Notes: a model not told the origin generated them from the letters alone. A stretch of DNA of 64,000 nt from Linnemannia schmuckeri (GCA_029449235.1 JANATG010000014.1:124001-188000); one strand, 5' to 3'; shown: positions 9,071-19,252, numbered from the stretch's first letter. Made by a program: numbers and translations.

Positions 9071-12000
9071 ATGTTAAAGACAATCAAAATCGCCACCCTC
9101 AACGCACGCACGATTAACAAGATCACGAACCGGACAGCGACTAGGAATTTTCACAAATACCTCAGCACTCAAAGGATCGACATCTTGGCGCTGCAAGAGA
9201 CATCTATTCAGCCAAACGACCCCGACACCATCCAATACCTCAACAAATCCCTACACTCTCACCACAGCATCTGGACTCCTCACTGCGCACTGTTGCTTAT
9301 GCATTCCAAACTTACTTTTCTTTCGTCATACGTGCTTCTAGACGGTCGAGCAATCGTCGCGTCAATCGGCTCAGTCGACACCGGAGACAAAGTCTTGTTT
9401 GAAGTGTGTAACATCTATGCACCATCTGGGGCCCAGACACCACGCAACACCTTTTACACCAATCTTCTCCAACTGCCCTTTTTCCAAGCTCCTGGCAACG
9501 AAGCCATTGTCCTGGGAGACTTTAACTACCATCACCATTTGCGCAACACGGCCCCGATCGCATGGAAAAATTGGATCAACAACACCACCATCAACGCACT
9601 CAACCCCTTCAATTCACTTCCCATTCACACTTTCAACAATCATCATTATCAAACAACAATCGACTACATTTTCATGTCACCAGACCTTGCCGAGCGTGTG
9701 ACGTTCCCTTCACACACGTACCTGCACAACGACTGGACAGACCATACGATGCTTTCATGCGAGCTGAGTCTAGAGGCCCTTGAGACTGGGCCAGGAATTT
9801 GGCGACTGAACACCTCGATTTTACATGATAAGGACTATACTAAGCAACTGGCCGTCGAGATCAAAGAGGATCTAAACAGAATGCGGGACTTCCAACCGCA
9901 GGATGCGTGGGACCACCTTAAGGCGTCCTTGATGGAGAAACTCAAGCAAGCGACAAGAGAGAAGTCCAAGGAGAAGAAGGATATCTCGATCGAGCTTCAG
10001 CGAGACCGGGAACAGGCCTTACGTCGCCTCAATTGGCAACGCGGAGCTCCTATCCCCGACCCGGAGAAGATCCGTAGGTTGGAGGAAGAATGGCATAAAA
10101 TAGAACGGAGACTCGACAAACTGCAGGAGGCCTCAATGAACGCATGGGCGGTCAGGACTCAACTCAGATGGCGAGAACTCGGCGAACGATGCACCAAATA
10201 TTTCTTCCGCGTCCTCAAGTCCAGAGCAACCAAACGCGCTATCACCCACCTTAACATACCCGACTCGGACGTTACAGTTTCTTCTCCCAACGATCTGTGC
10301 CGCGTCGGCAAATCCTTCTATCAAAAACTCTACACACCCGACCCTATCGACAACGTTGCCATTCGGGAACTACTTTCCAACCTCCCCGCTCTTGCAATCC
10401 TCACACAGGAGGACCAGGAAAACCTCATGCGCCCCATCGACGTCGAGGAGATTGGCGAAGGCCTGGCTCATAGCGCCCGAGGGAAAGCACCAGGGATGGA
10501 CGGCTTCCCATTTGAGCTCTACACTTTCCTGCTCTCAGTCGACGGAGTTGACTCTCTCCTATCCTGTGTTATGTCGCAAGCCCTTCTGGAAGCCAGGATG
10601 CCCCGGTCTTGGCAGCAGACGTGCATGATCTTGTTGTACAAGAAGGGGAATGCGGCAGACCTCGGGAACTGGCGCCCGCTTTCGCTTATCAACACAGACG
10701 CCAAACTATTCACCAAAATCATTACAATACGCCTACGAAGCCCATTGGACCGCCTGATCACTCCTCTCCAGACGGGTTTCGTCCCTGACCGTCACATCTC
10801 AGACAATGGTCTCGTTATGGCAGCCTTTCGGGAACACTGCGAGAGGAACAAGATCGGGGGAGCTGGAATTTTATTTGACCAGGAAAAGGCGTATGACAGA
10901 GTCCACCCAGAGTACTTGCGGGCTGTTATGGAAAAGATGAACTTCCCCGCCCCCCTCATCAACTCGATCTTCACCCTCTTCTTCGGCACTCAGATCAATC
11001 TCAACATCAATGGATACCTCGCTTCTCCTTTCCCACAACGCCGTGGCCTACGACAAGGGGATCCTCTATCACCTCACCTCTACAACATTGCATTTGAGCC
11101 TCTCCTCCACACCATCCTCAAAAGTCCCGGCATCACTGGATTCAAACTCAACGACCACCCAATGTCGAGACCGTTGAAGTTGATGGCATATGCGGACGAT
11201 CTTACTACCTTTATCAAGTCAATAGAGGAGTGGACTTGTCTGAAGGAGATTATGGACACATTTGGACGAGCCTCGAACGCACGACTCAACTTGAAGAAGA
11301 CGGTGGCCTTTCCACTGTTTGGGAACATCGGGACTCTCTCGCAGGCTCTTCAGCGGGATCACGTCCACATCCATTCCAGGCGAGTGGAAGATGCCCTGGT
11401 CTATTTGGGATACCCCATTGCACTCACACGGACACAGCGAGACGCCTTCTTTAACAACATACACAAAAAAATCAATCATCATATCAACCTACAACACGGT
11501 CGCCAGCTCTCGATCCTGGGACGCAGCGTCATCGCCAACTCCCTTTTGCTTTCCCGTCTCTGGCATGTCATCGCCGTCCACCCGCCAACGCGTCAATGGA
11601 CGAAGAAAGTTCAAGGCTCGATCCGCAAATTCACCGTTCCTTTCTTTCCCTCTCCATCCTGGAACCATCTCTGCCTCCGGCGGTCTCAGGGAGGGCTTGG
11701 TCTAGTCGACATTGGCTCCCAGACTGTCGCATTCCAGCTGCGAGCGGTTCAGAGAATTTGCTCCGACACCACCTCCTTCATGGTATCCTTCTTCAAAGAT
11801 CTTCTCCGATCAGCAACCGAATCCGAGTTTCCGTTGGCCCCTTTCGCGAGCCCCACTTTCTTTCTCACGTCGAGGAAGAAATATTTTCGCCCACACACGA
11901 TCCTCAAGGGGTTGGTGCAGGCGGTCGAACGTATCTCTCGTTTGTCCTGGGATCAGGAAACGGCGGACTCACTGAAGGTCGGAACCATGATGGCAACACT

Positions 12001-12964
12001 CCTTCCACAATGGCTCGAGCCCGATGGTGTTCCCGAGCCTCATCCTCCCAACTGGCGTATGGATCGTGTCTTCAGACCTGTATGGACAGACGAGACCAAG
12101 ACAGAAGGTAGACTGGAGTTCATTCCATCGGACGAGCGCTCCATCGGCCATCGCACCCATTCAAGGTTGGAGGAGAACACCAGAGGAGGTCATTTCAAGG
12201 TTCACCCAGCCCTGAGACGCGCCTTGGATAACGATGGACCTTTCGATCTGGTAGACGACCTAGCGGAACGCCTAAACGGGATCGTTATCAACAAGTCTGA
12301 GAATGGTTCCTTCGAACTAGCCAGTACCCGCTCGTTTCGTCAGGCGTTGTTCTCCAAGACCTACCGCCCTCCAACCCCAGCACCACATCATCCACCCATG
12401 GTGGCGCCACATCCACCATTCACTGCTGCTTTCTGGACGTCTTTCTGGAAAAACAAGATCCCGCACAATGCGCGCAATGTCTGGTGGCGGCTTCTAATCA
12501 ACAAACTTCCCTCTGCACTCCATCTCCACTCCATTATTCCTGATATGACCGGACCCTTCTGCCGTATCTGTGGAGCGGAGCCGGAGACAAGTCAACACCT
12601 CCTTTTCAGCTGCACCAAGAAGCTGGAAGTATGGCAAGGCGCGCTTTCGAAGTATGTGGAGGAACGAGCCTGGACTGCGGATTACATCTGCTCCCTTTTC
12701 TATCCTGACCCGGACCCTGTCGAGCCCCTTCACGACATTCCTATCTTCATCTTGATCGGTACCATCCTTGCCTCCATCTGGAGATACCATCACGCCTTTG
12801 TCCGCGAGGACCAAGCCTTTGAACCTCGCATGGTCCTGGCCGCGGTGGATTTGGCTATCAACCAAGTTCGTGCTCAGCTGGCCGAGAAGAAGCGCCAGAG
12901 TGAAGAGCGCGAACCCCCACCCGCAGTCGAGCTCCCTCTTGTCGACAACAACTTTCCAACATAA
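9071..12964 (+). CDS. LINE ORF2: APE endonuclease, reverse transcriptase, zinc knuckle
   Basis: A 1297-residue protein. The N-terminus is an APE-like endonuclease that nicks target DNA (TLNARTI, LALQETSI, NIYAPSG, VLGDFNYHH, DYIFMSPDLAE, WTDHTML; about residues 1-235). A coiled-coil-like charged linker follows. The reverse transcriptase shows GKAPGMDGFPFELY, NWRPLSLINTDAKLF, QTGFVPDRHISDN, LFDQEKAYDRVHP, RRGLRQGDPLSPHLYN and the catalytic YADD (about residues 470-790). The C-terminus has a CCHC knuckle, CRICGAEPETSQHLLFSC, of the zf-RVT kind. Catalytic motifs are intact. Six bases separate it from ORF1, an arrangement that suits termination-reinitiation. Confidence 0.93.
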   Translation: MLKTIKIATLNARTINKITNRTATRNFHKYLSTQRIDILALQETSIQPNDPDTIQYLNKSLHSHHSIWTPHCALLLMHSKLTFLSSYVLLDGRAIVASIGSVDTGDKVLFEVCNIYAPSGAQTPRNTFYTNLLQLPFFQAPGNEAIVLGDFNYHHHLRNTAPIAWKNWINNTTINALNPFNSLPIHTFNNHHYQTTIDYIFMSPDLAERVTFPSHTYLHNDWTDHTMLSCELSLEALETGPGIWRLNTSILHDKDYTKQLAVEIKEDLNRMRDFQPQDAWDHLKASLMEKLKQATREKSKEKKDISIELQRDREQALRRLNWQRGAPIPDPEKIRRLEEEWHKIERRLDKLQEASMNAWAVRTQLRWRELGERCTKYFFRVLKSRATKRAITHLNIPDSDVTVSSPNDLCRVGKSFYQKLYTPDPIDNVAIRELLSNLPALAILTQEDQENLMRPIDVEEIGEGLAHSARGKAPGMDGFPFELYTFLLSVDGVDSLLSCVMSQALLEARMPRSWQQTCMILLYKKGNAADLGNWRPLSLINTDAKLFTKIITIRLRSPLDRLITPLQTGFVPDRHISDNGLVMAAFREHCERNKIGGAGILFDQEKAYDRVHPEYLRAVMEKMNFPAPLINSIFTLFFGTQINLNINGYLASPFPQRRGLRQGDPLSPHLYNIAFEPLLHTILKSPGITGFKLNDHPMSRPLKLMAYADDLTTFIKSIEEWTCLKEIMDTFGRASNARLNLKKTVAFPLFGNIGTLSQALQRDHVHIHSRRVEDALVYLGYPIALTRTQRDAFFNNIHKKINHHINLQHGRQLSILGRSVIANSLLLSRLWHVIAVHPPTRQWTKKVQGSIRKFTVPFFPSPSWNHLCLRRSQGGLGLVDIGSQTVAFQLRAVQRICSDTTSFMVSFFKDLLRSATESEFPLAPFASPTFFLTSRKKYFRPHTILKGLVQAVERISRLSWDQETADSLKVGTMMATLLPQWLEPDGVPEPHPPNWRMDRVFRPVWTDETKTEGRLEFIPSDERSIGHRTHSRLEENTRGGHFKVHPALRRALDNDGPFDLVDDLAERLNGIVINKSENGSFELASTRSFRQALFSKTYRPPTPAPHHPPMVAPHPPFTAAFWTSFWKNKIPHNARNVWWRLLINKLPSALHLHSIIPDMTGPFCRICGAEPETSQHLLFSCTKKLEVWQGALSKYVEERAWTADYICSLFYPDPDPVEPLHDIPIFILIGTILASIWRYHHAFVREDQAFEPRMVLAAVDLAINQVRAQLAEKKRQSEEREPPPAVELPLVDNNFPT

Positions 12965-13188
12965 CTGTATTCTATTTTATTTTCTTACTCTCTGTATTTA
13001 TTTTGTCTGGTCTCCCTGTTTTATCTGTTAATTATTTTTTCCCAGTTTAGATGTAACCTTTGTACTTTTTTCGAAAGTATTTATTTTTATATCCTTTGAA
13101 TGGCGGTGACTCCTGTAGGTGAGGAGTATTAGTTTACTGCACGCACTCCCACGACGCAATAAATTTCTTATAAACAAAAAAAAAAAAA

Positions 13189-13203
13189 ATGGCGATGATG
13201 GGT
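13189..13203. repeat. LINE target-site duplication, 3' copy
   Basis: An exact copy of 7816-7830, directly after the A-tail of the LINE. Confidence 0.9.
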
Positions 13204-13245
13204 TCAAGAAAGTGCGATAACAGGTTAGGTCGAAGAGGGTTGGAG

Positions 13246-13264
13246 GACATTGGGCGCCATAATT
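13246..13264. repeat. Possible terminal inverted repeat, right arm
   Basis: GACATTGGGCGCCATAATT, matched in inverted orientation by 17930-17948 with two mismatches. Confidence 0.4.
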
Positions 13265-13356
13265 ACGTCACCGAAGTAACTCATTATAGTATCCACTGCG
13301 CTCCTACCCGCACTAATGTGTGTGGGCGAACCAACATACGAATATGGAAAACTAGA

Positions 13357-16300
13357 CTACTTCCGCGCTCTCTTTCCACCGTCCGCCGGGCTGGAGCTGG
13401 AGGCAATGGCGGACCTCTTTGGTCGACCTTGGGTTTCATCCGTGGTACTTGAGGTAGAAGCAGGTCGTTTTCGACTCGTTGTGCTCCCGCTACTGCCGCT
13501 TCCAGGGGTTGTGTTTGAGAGTGTACTCGATCCTGCGCCGGCACTAGCCATCCATGGAAGAGATCCGTCCGGAGCTACAGGCTGGAGATACTCTGGACGC
13601 TGGTGCTTCTCAAGATATCCTCGCACAAGATTGGTCATGTTCTCCGCCGCCATAACATCACGGTGGTGATATACATGGCACGTTGGGCAAAAGAAACGGC
13701 GGAGAGTGACCTGGGCGACGAAGAGCCCACAATGAGGACATTTCTTGCTCGTGTAGTATTCATTGAGTCCAACAACCAGGTAACCCAACGACCGCGCCTA
13801 ATTTGAAGGAACGGGCAATCATATTAATTATTTTTGTTTGTTTGTTTCGCGAACAACAAGTATTTGCAGGTATCAATCCTTAATGATTTTCCTGAATCAG
13901 TGGTTACCTTCTGCACAAAATAAGATAGGAAAGTGGAGTTGAGAGAGGAGAGTCCACTCTTGATCGAAAATTTGCCCAGTCCTACTCCAATCAAGACAGG
14001 GTCTGCTGGATCATGTCGACGCCGAATACTTCCCCCAACGATACCAAGGAGGCGGTCGGCAAGCAATTGATACTCATACTGACGGGCACGCTCCATGTCC
14101 CACTTGTGGCGCTTGTACAGCTGATCTCGGCCCGCATAGAACTCCAATAGTCTCTCCTCGACTCGCCTCAGCTCTGCAGTGTAGTTGATCACACTCGCCT
14201 TCTCGCCCTTCAAAGGTGGAAGTCCAGTCTCAATTTCTACTATCGTTCGTTGCTCCCCACCCCCATCCAGCAAAGTCTGCTTCTCGCCCTCCAGCCACCG
14301 ACGGAAGCGGAATGTTGGTTGATACACCGCCTTTTGTTTCACCGCCAGATTGTGAAACGCCGTCCTTGTCGACACCAAAGGCGAGGTTGTTGTCTGTTGA
14401 TCTGAGGTTGAAGCCGAGATGGGAATAGGAAGAGAGACTGAAGATGTCGACGGTGCTGTCGATTCCACAGAGGTAGCCACGATTCCTTCCATCCTTGAAG
14501 TTACTCTGTCGACCTCCTTGCCTTTTTCAGTCCTGAACGAGTCGTCCGGAATATCTGCAAAGGCTCCAACGAGACATGCCTTCCCGCCGTCCAAAGTCAA
14601 CGTCTTGATCTTCTCGGGTTGAACTCCTGGCCAATATTTAGCGATGTCGTCCTTGCTGGTAATGACATTCCTGATCTCGGGTAAGACGTAATCGATTCCG
14701 CCGACAGTCGAAGTCAATCTTGAGGGCAGTCTGTCCTCTGCGATACGGCGATATCGAACATCCTGAAGCTCTCGAAGCTTGAATGCTAGCAACTGTATCC
14801 TGAATCCGTCGGTCATTAAGGAGCCTCGGAGGACATATTCCTTCGTGACATAGGTAGTGAGGTCGAGCCATTCATTCTGGACATCCGCCAAGTGACTCCG
14901 GATTTGATCCAAGGACCACGGCTTGACTGCAGCTCGATAACCAGCTTGCTTTCGCTGTCAACTTGTAAGACCTTGAGGGGCGACGTCGGCAACAAAGTTC
15001 TTGATGATAAACCGGGCTCTTTTCCTGCTATCCATGTGTCAGGATCGTTCACTGAGGTGATGGTCGAGTTATCCAACTCGCCCAATCGCACCAATCTTTC
15101 CTTCAACGATGCACGCTTCCAGAAAAAAGCCGCAATCTCCCTCTCCGAGAACGATACGAAAGGTTGCTGTGAGGAGGTAAGGGGTACAATCCGACGGCTG
15201 TTTCCCGTGAGTTTGTTCAAATAAAGAAGGTTCTCTACGGCGGAAACATCTGGTCAAATCTGAATGTCGGCATCTTCTCGTACTACGGCCTTGTCCTTCA
15301 TGACCTTGAGCTATGCAAGAAAAGATAAGAAAAGATAAAAAAAGAATATAATAAATTAAATAATATTCGCGATATTTTTTCTTGTACAGTTAAAGCATAA
15401 CAGCACATCTAAGTTAGCCAAAGATACTCCAACCCATACTTTATCGTGGAGATCATGGCTCCCATGCCTATACATCCGTCTCAACTCGGCAGCCAGCTGA
15501 CCAGATACAGATCGGACCAAATATGTCGGTGTGAATGGCGCGGCTTCCCGAAGTTCCTTGCGCGCTCGAACTGGATCATGTATCCCGTCCTTCACCAACC
15601 AGACAATAAGCTGAGTAGCAATACCGCCTGCCTTGGAGTTCTCCTTCGGGTAGTTTCCTGAATAGAGATATATCAGGAATGAGCTTAGGAAGCCGAACTC
15701 CCTGTCCTGCCTGTTCGCGACATCGGAGTTGTTGCTCTCCGTGTTGCCCCCGGCATCCTCCTCATCCTTATCGAGATCCGTAGGCTGGACACGCTCGCAA
15801 ATTGACGACAGTATCTCCCGCTCCGCCTCTGTGATAAAGTCCTTCCTGCACTGAAGTCGATACGATTCGGTCATCGTTTGGGGTGGCGTCATTGACTCTA
15901 ACATAATCCTTCGCTCCTCCTCCATCTTGTCCATGCGATCCTTCAGCATTTCCACGAAATGGCCAATAAGACGCTGAGCCCCACGCTTCACGCCCGCAGC
16001 CAGCCGTGGGGCCTCCTGCAAACAATCGACTACCTCCTGCTGCTCCTCAGTAAGAGCGTCAGTACCGACAACTCCGTCCATCACCACACGTCTGGCGTTC
16101 GCACGCACTGTAACAATCTCCAAAGAAGACGTTGGGTGGTGCCAGTTCATCGACCGCATGAGACCATTCTTGTCGAGATCTGCTAGCGATTTCTTCTGCA
16201 GTCCAGATGAGTCTCTGTCGCCCTTCGGTTTGGACTTTTTGATCGAAACACTGTTGGTCTGCGCCGGCTTCCGGTAGAACTTGAGCTTGAACTGCTTGGC

Positions 16301-17789
16301 CTTCGGGGGTGGGCCATGAACAATCTGGCGCGTTCTCTCTTTGAACGAGAACCGATCTCGATGCCTCGGAATTCGCGTCCGGGTCAATGGAGGATGCTCA
16401 TCTGTATTCGGGTTATATGCCAGCGAGGAGCTCTGTTGCGAAGGTCCGGGAATCAGAGCGGATTGTGGCGATGGGGTAGTAGTGTTGGCCTTGGAGGCAA
16501 CCTTGGGTGACTCGACTGTTCTGTACCGATTGTAAGTCTTTGGTGATGGTAACCGCACAACGTCGTCCTTGGTTCTATTTAAAAACCAATCATATTGAAA
16601 TGTTGAGAAATGCACTTTGCAAATAATTCTCCACAAAGTACAGAGCTCTTCAATAATACATGGTATAATTACCTCTCCTTGGCTGCTGCTACTCGGATAT
16701 CTTTCAAAGACTCATGCTTGATACAAAGCTCCTTGAACCTGTCCTGTAATACACGAAAGAGCTGCTGGGTTTGCTACTCTTGGACCAAAGGCTCGACATA
16801 TTCTTGTTGTAAAAGAACGAACACCCGGATAGAGTTCTGGAAAGTCTCCTCCTCAGTGTTCTTCACCACGACTTGACCGTGGGCGAGATAAGCAGCTACT
16901 ATCTCTTGGGCGTCTATTTGAAAAGAAAAGGTAATCAAAGTTAGCTTTCAATTTGTACAATAGTATTTTTGCAGAGAATGCCAGATCAAATTGCAATTCA
17001 TTTTCAACAAACATTACCTGGCCTTGGCCCAATCTCCTTGATGATGCTGAAGTTGATGGCTGGTCCCAGCGAGTAGATATTCCTTTGATAGTCATTCCTC
17101 GAAACTACAGCGAGAGCCGTCAGCTGGGTCCGAGAGATGCCCAGAGTTGCGAGGATATCAGGGATCTTGTATACAAGGATAAGATTGTTGGACACAGGAC
17201 GCCAGAGGATTACAACCGATCGATACGTCAGCATATCGCTGTCCTTGGAAATAATGATGTCATTAGGCTGAGCGTCCTGGGCTATGGCAACATCGGCTTC
17301 GGTGGTGCAAATGACGACCGTCCATCCGCGATTCTCCATGTACTTGGCAAATTCCAAGCGACTCGCCAGTGACCAGTAAAACGAGGATGAAAGTCCAGCC
17401 TTGATGTCGGTAAAGTGCCGCTTCCGGATTCTCATGCCATCATTTAGCCGTTCTCAAAAGGTGTCGATGCTCTTCTCCGTCCGGTCCAGGGCCTTGTGCC
17501 GCGTTTCTTCTCGTGCCTTGGCCGTGCCGGCCTTCTCCACCGCCTGTGGACCGTCGATGTATAGAATCATGTTGAGTGTGTTTCCGAACCGCTCAATATC
17601 CTTCTCCAGAATCCTGTGTGCTTCCTCGTCGGATTTCTTGGAGTATGCATCTTGAATGACGCGGTAACAGTTAGCCATGATGTCGAAGCGGCGTGTTCCG
17701 GTTGTGAGCGATGCGAGGACTGAGAGGTAGAGGGAAACGGGATTGTAGCCCTTCCTGCGAATGAAAGGATACCAGTCGACGAGTCCCAT
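13357..17789 (-). pseudogene. FEN1/XPG-type nuclease fused to a Fanzor (TnpB-like) nuclease, decayed
   Basis: Five exons fit in frame: 17789-17018, 16913-16673, 16574-15440, 15310-13908, 13797-13357 (about 1330 codons). Exon 1 is an XPG/FEN nuclease: MGLVDWYPFIRRKGYNP, RRFDIMANCYRV, LYIDGPQAVEKAG, TTEADVAIA, SKDSDML, and a helix-hairpin-like VSRNDYQRNIYSLGPA. Exon 3 is a linker with basic patches and a coiled coil. Exons 4-5 are Fanzor-like: GSLMTDGFRIQLLAF, RuvC-I LTLDGGKACLVGAFAD, IGVGLGKFS, then NEYYTSKKCPHCG, FFCPTC and HHRDVMAAENM (zinc ribbon and RuvC-III). The tail holds NLS-like RKRP and GGKRARK. Breaks: in-frame stops at 17454-17456, 16774-16776 and 15254-15256, and a one-base deletion near 14922-14932; exon 4 is exactly one base short of frame. 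FEN proteins cut flaps; Fanzors are RNA-guided DNA nucleases. Confidence 0.75.
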
Positions 17790-17929
17790 GGTGATGAATC
17801 ATGCGTTTTTGGGGCTGGAAGAAAGTAATGCTGAAATTGGCAAGAGTAGAGAAAAGGTTGGCTAGGGGAAACGCGAGCTTAAAAGTGTCGCTGCCTTATT
17901 GCCCACCTTCCTAAATGCTTATTTCCCAC

Positions 17930-17948
17930 AATAATGGCGGCCAATGTC
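17930..17948. repeat. Possible terminal inverted repeat, left arm
   Basis: The inverted partner of 13246-13264; on the plus strand it reads AATAATGGCGGCCAATGTC. Confidence 0.4.
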
Positions 17949-18164
17949 GTCACGGTCGATTTTTCTGGCTAATTTATACTCCTATCCTTCAACATGAAAA
18001 TATCCCCATACAACAATCACCCAACAATAACAGGCAGAACACGCAATATGGCAACAGGACACACCAACGGCAAGAAAAAACGCAGATCTACTTCCGCTGC
18101 ACCGGAGTCCAGTGCATCCATGGTGGTATAGAGTATCAAGAGTATCAAGGGTATCAACGGCATC

Positions 18165-18268
18165 AAGGGCAGCAAGGCAGCAAGGGCAGCAAGGGCAGCA
18201 AGGGCAGCAAGGGCAGCAAGGGCAGCAAGGGCAGCAAGGGCAGCAAGGGCAGCAAGGGCAGCAAGGGC
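18165..18268. repeat. 9-bp minisatellite (AAGGGCAGC)n
   Basis: About eleven tandem copies of AAGGGCAGC, flanked by related ATCAAGGGT-like units. It is open in several frames, giving Gly-Ser-Lys or Gly-Gln-Gln repeats. The open frame at 17915-18436 that includes it has no other protein-like features, so I do not call a gene. Confidence 0.85.
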
Positions 18269-18689
18269 ATCAAGAGTATCAAGGGTATCAAGGGTGGAAG
18301 AAAGAAGGTACCTGAGGTACCGACGAGTGAGTTCAAAGCTAACACCATTTCTTTGTCCTCCATTTGCTTATTTTTATCGACAGAGATCCGATTGTGGAGG
18401 ATGCTCCTCAGTTCAGATTTTCAGTCGAAAAAATAGAGTTTATATCTGGCTCTGGACCTGTCCATCCGCACATCATTTATTCCTTATCTGGATTAAAGAC
18501 TCAGTTGAATTCCCAGTCGACTCTATTTTTTTCAAACATTTCAATTGCTAAACCTTCCTAATGAAGGAGGAATGAGGAAAAGAAAAAGTTACGAAGGAAC
18601 GATATGAAGGGGATGAACAAAACGACGGTGAGGTTGTAAATTTGTCATTGGTGTGGAGAAAAGGGCAGAGGTATTATAGGTGTCTAGTT

Positions 18690-18827
18690 GACATGGCGCA
18701 GTCAATAGCGCAGTGGTGGCGCAGTGATGGTATAGAGAAGACGCAGCCCATGAAACAATCACGGGGCTTCGACCTTTCTCAATAGGGAGGTTTAGCAGCT
18801 TTTCAAAAATTCAAAAAAAAAAATCGA
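18690..18827 (+). other. tRNA-like (SINE-like) segment
   Basis: TAGCGCAGTGG at 18705-18715 fits the RNA polymerase III A-box consensus, and GGGCTTCGACCT near 18764-18775 resembles a B box about 55 bases downstream. GCGCAGT is repeated three times at the start. A short A-run (about 18817-18827) follows. A cloverleaf could not be drawn with confidence, so a degraded tRNA or tRNA-derived SINE is more likely than a working tRNA. Confidence 0.3.
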
Positions 18828-19252
18828 TTGAGTCTTAAAAAGGGTAGTGTATCCAGCAGGACTTGGGGGATTTCCTAAATTGGATTTGCTTCAATCGAGG
18901 TATGAAGTCACTCAGCCGGATTGTCTGGGTCCATGGTGCCATGGGGTATTAAGGATGTGAAGAGTATCAGGGTATCAGATACCATGGATATCAGGGCACT
19001 ATGGAGGGAGGAAAGAGTTTATGCTTTTTTCGACCGAGATTCCGACTGAGAAATGTGCTCCTGAGTTGATTTTTCCATTGAATATTCCGTCGACAAAAAA
19101 AAGGTTTTGTGGCTGACTCTGGACCTGTTCAGTTGCACACCATTATTTCTTTTTTTTGGATGAAAGCTTCAGTCGCTTTCCCAATCGATTCAAACAATTT
19201 CAAATATTTCAACTGCTGAACCTCCTCAATACAGGGTGTAACTCGTTTGTGC

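Larger units (their letters stand above)
7831..13188 (+). mobile_element. Full-length non-LTR retrotransposon (LINE)
   Basis: The element is about 5.36 kb. It has a very short leader (13 bases), ORF1, ORF2 with endonuclease and reverse transcriptase, a 3' untranslated region of about 210 bases, and an A-rich tail (about 13171-13188). A perfect 15-bp target-site duplication flanks it, which is the signature of target-primed reverse transcription. Neither ORF shows a stop or frameshift, so the copy may be recent and possibly active. The endonuclease, reverse transcriptase and C-terminal zinc knuckle place it with APE-type LINEs of the broad L1/Tad kind; the clade cannot be settled by eye. Confidence 0.92.
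13246..17948 (-). mobile_element. Candidate Fanzor-bearing element with terminal inverted repeats
   Basis: The sequence starting GACATTGGGCGCCATAATT at 13246 recurs inverted at 17930-17948 (GACATTGGCCGCCATTATT on the minus strand) with 17 of 19 matches. The pair brackets the XPG-Fanzor gene, about 110 bases beyond its stop and about 140 bases before its start. Fanzor genes are often carried by eukaryotic DNA transposons, so this may be the element's boundary. No convincing target-site duplication is seen and no conventional transposase gene lies inside. This is an inference from one inverted match. Confidence 0.4.
18118..19233. repeat. Diverged tandem duplication (two units)
   Basis: Unit 1 (about 18118-18561) and unit 2 (about 18932-19233) share the same order of blocks: a CCATGG start, a block of GTATCA-type repeats, then a roughly 200-base block that aligns with moderate divergence (for example CTCTGGACCTGTCC against CTCTGGACCTGTTC, and TTTCAATTGCTAAACCTTCC against TTTCAACTGCTGAACCTCCT). 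Unit 1 contains an expanded 9-base minisatellite that unit 2 lacks. No conserved reading frame spans both units. Confidence 0.6.

Noticed and set aside
18165..18300. CRISPR-like array or collagen-like gene
   Set aside because: The 9-bp units are directly adjacent without spacers, and the surrounding frame has no signal peptide or conserved ends. It is a minisatellite.
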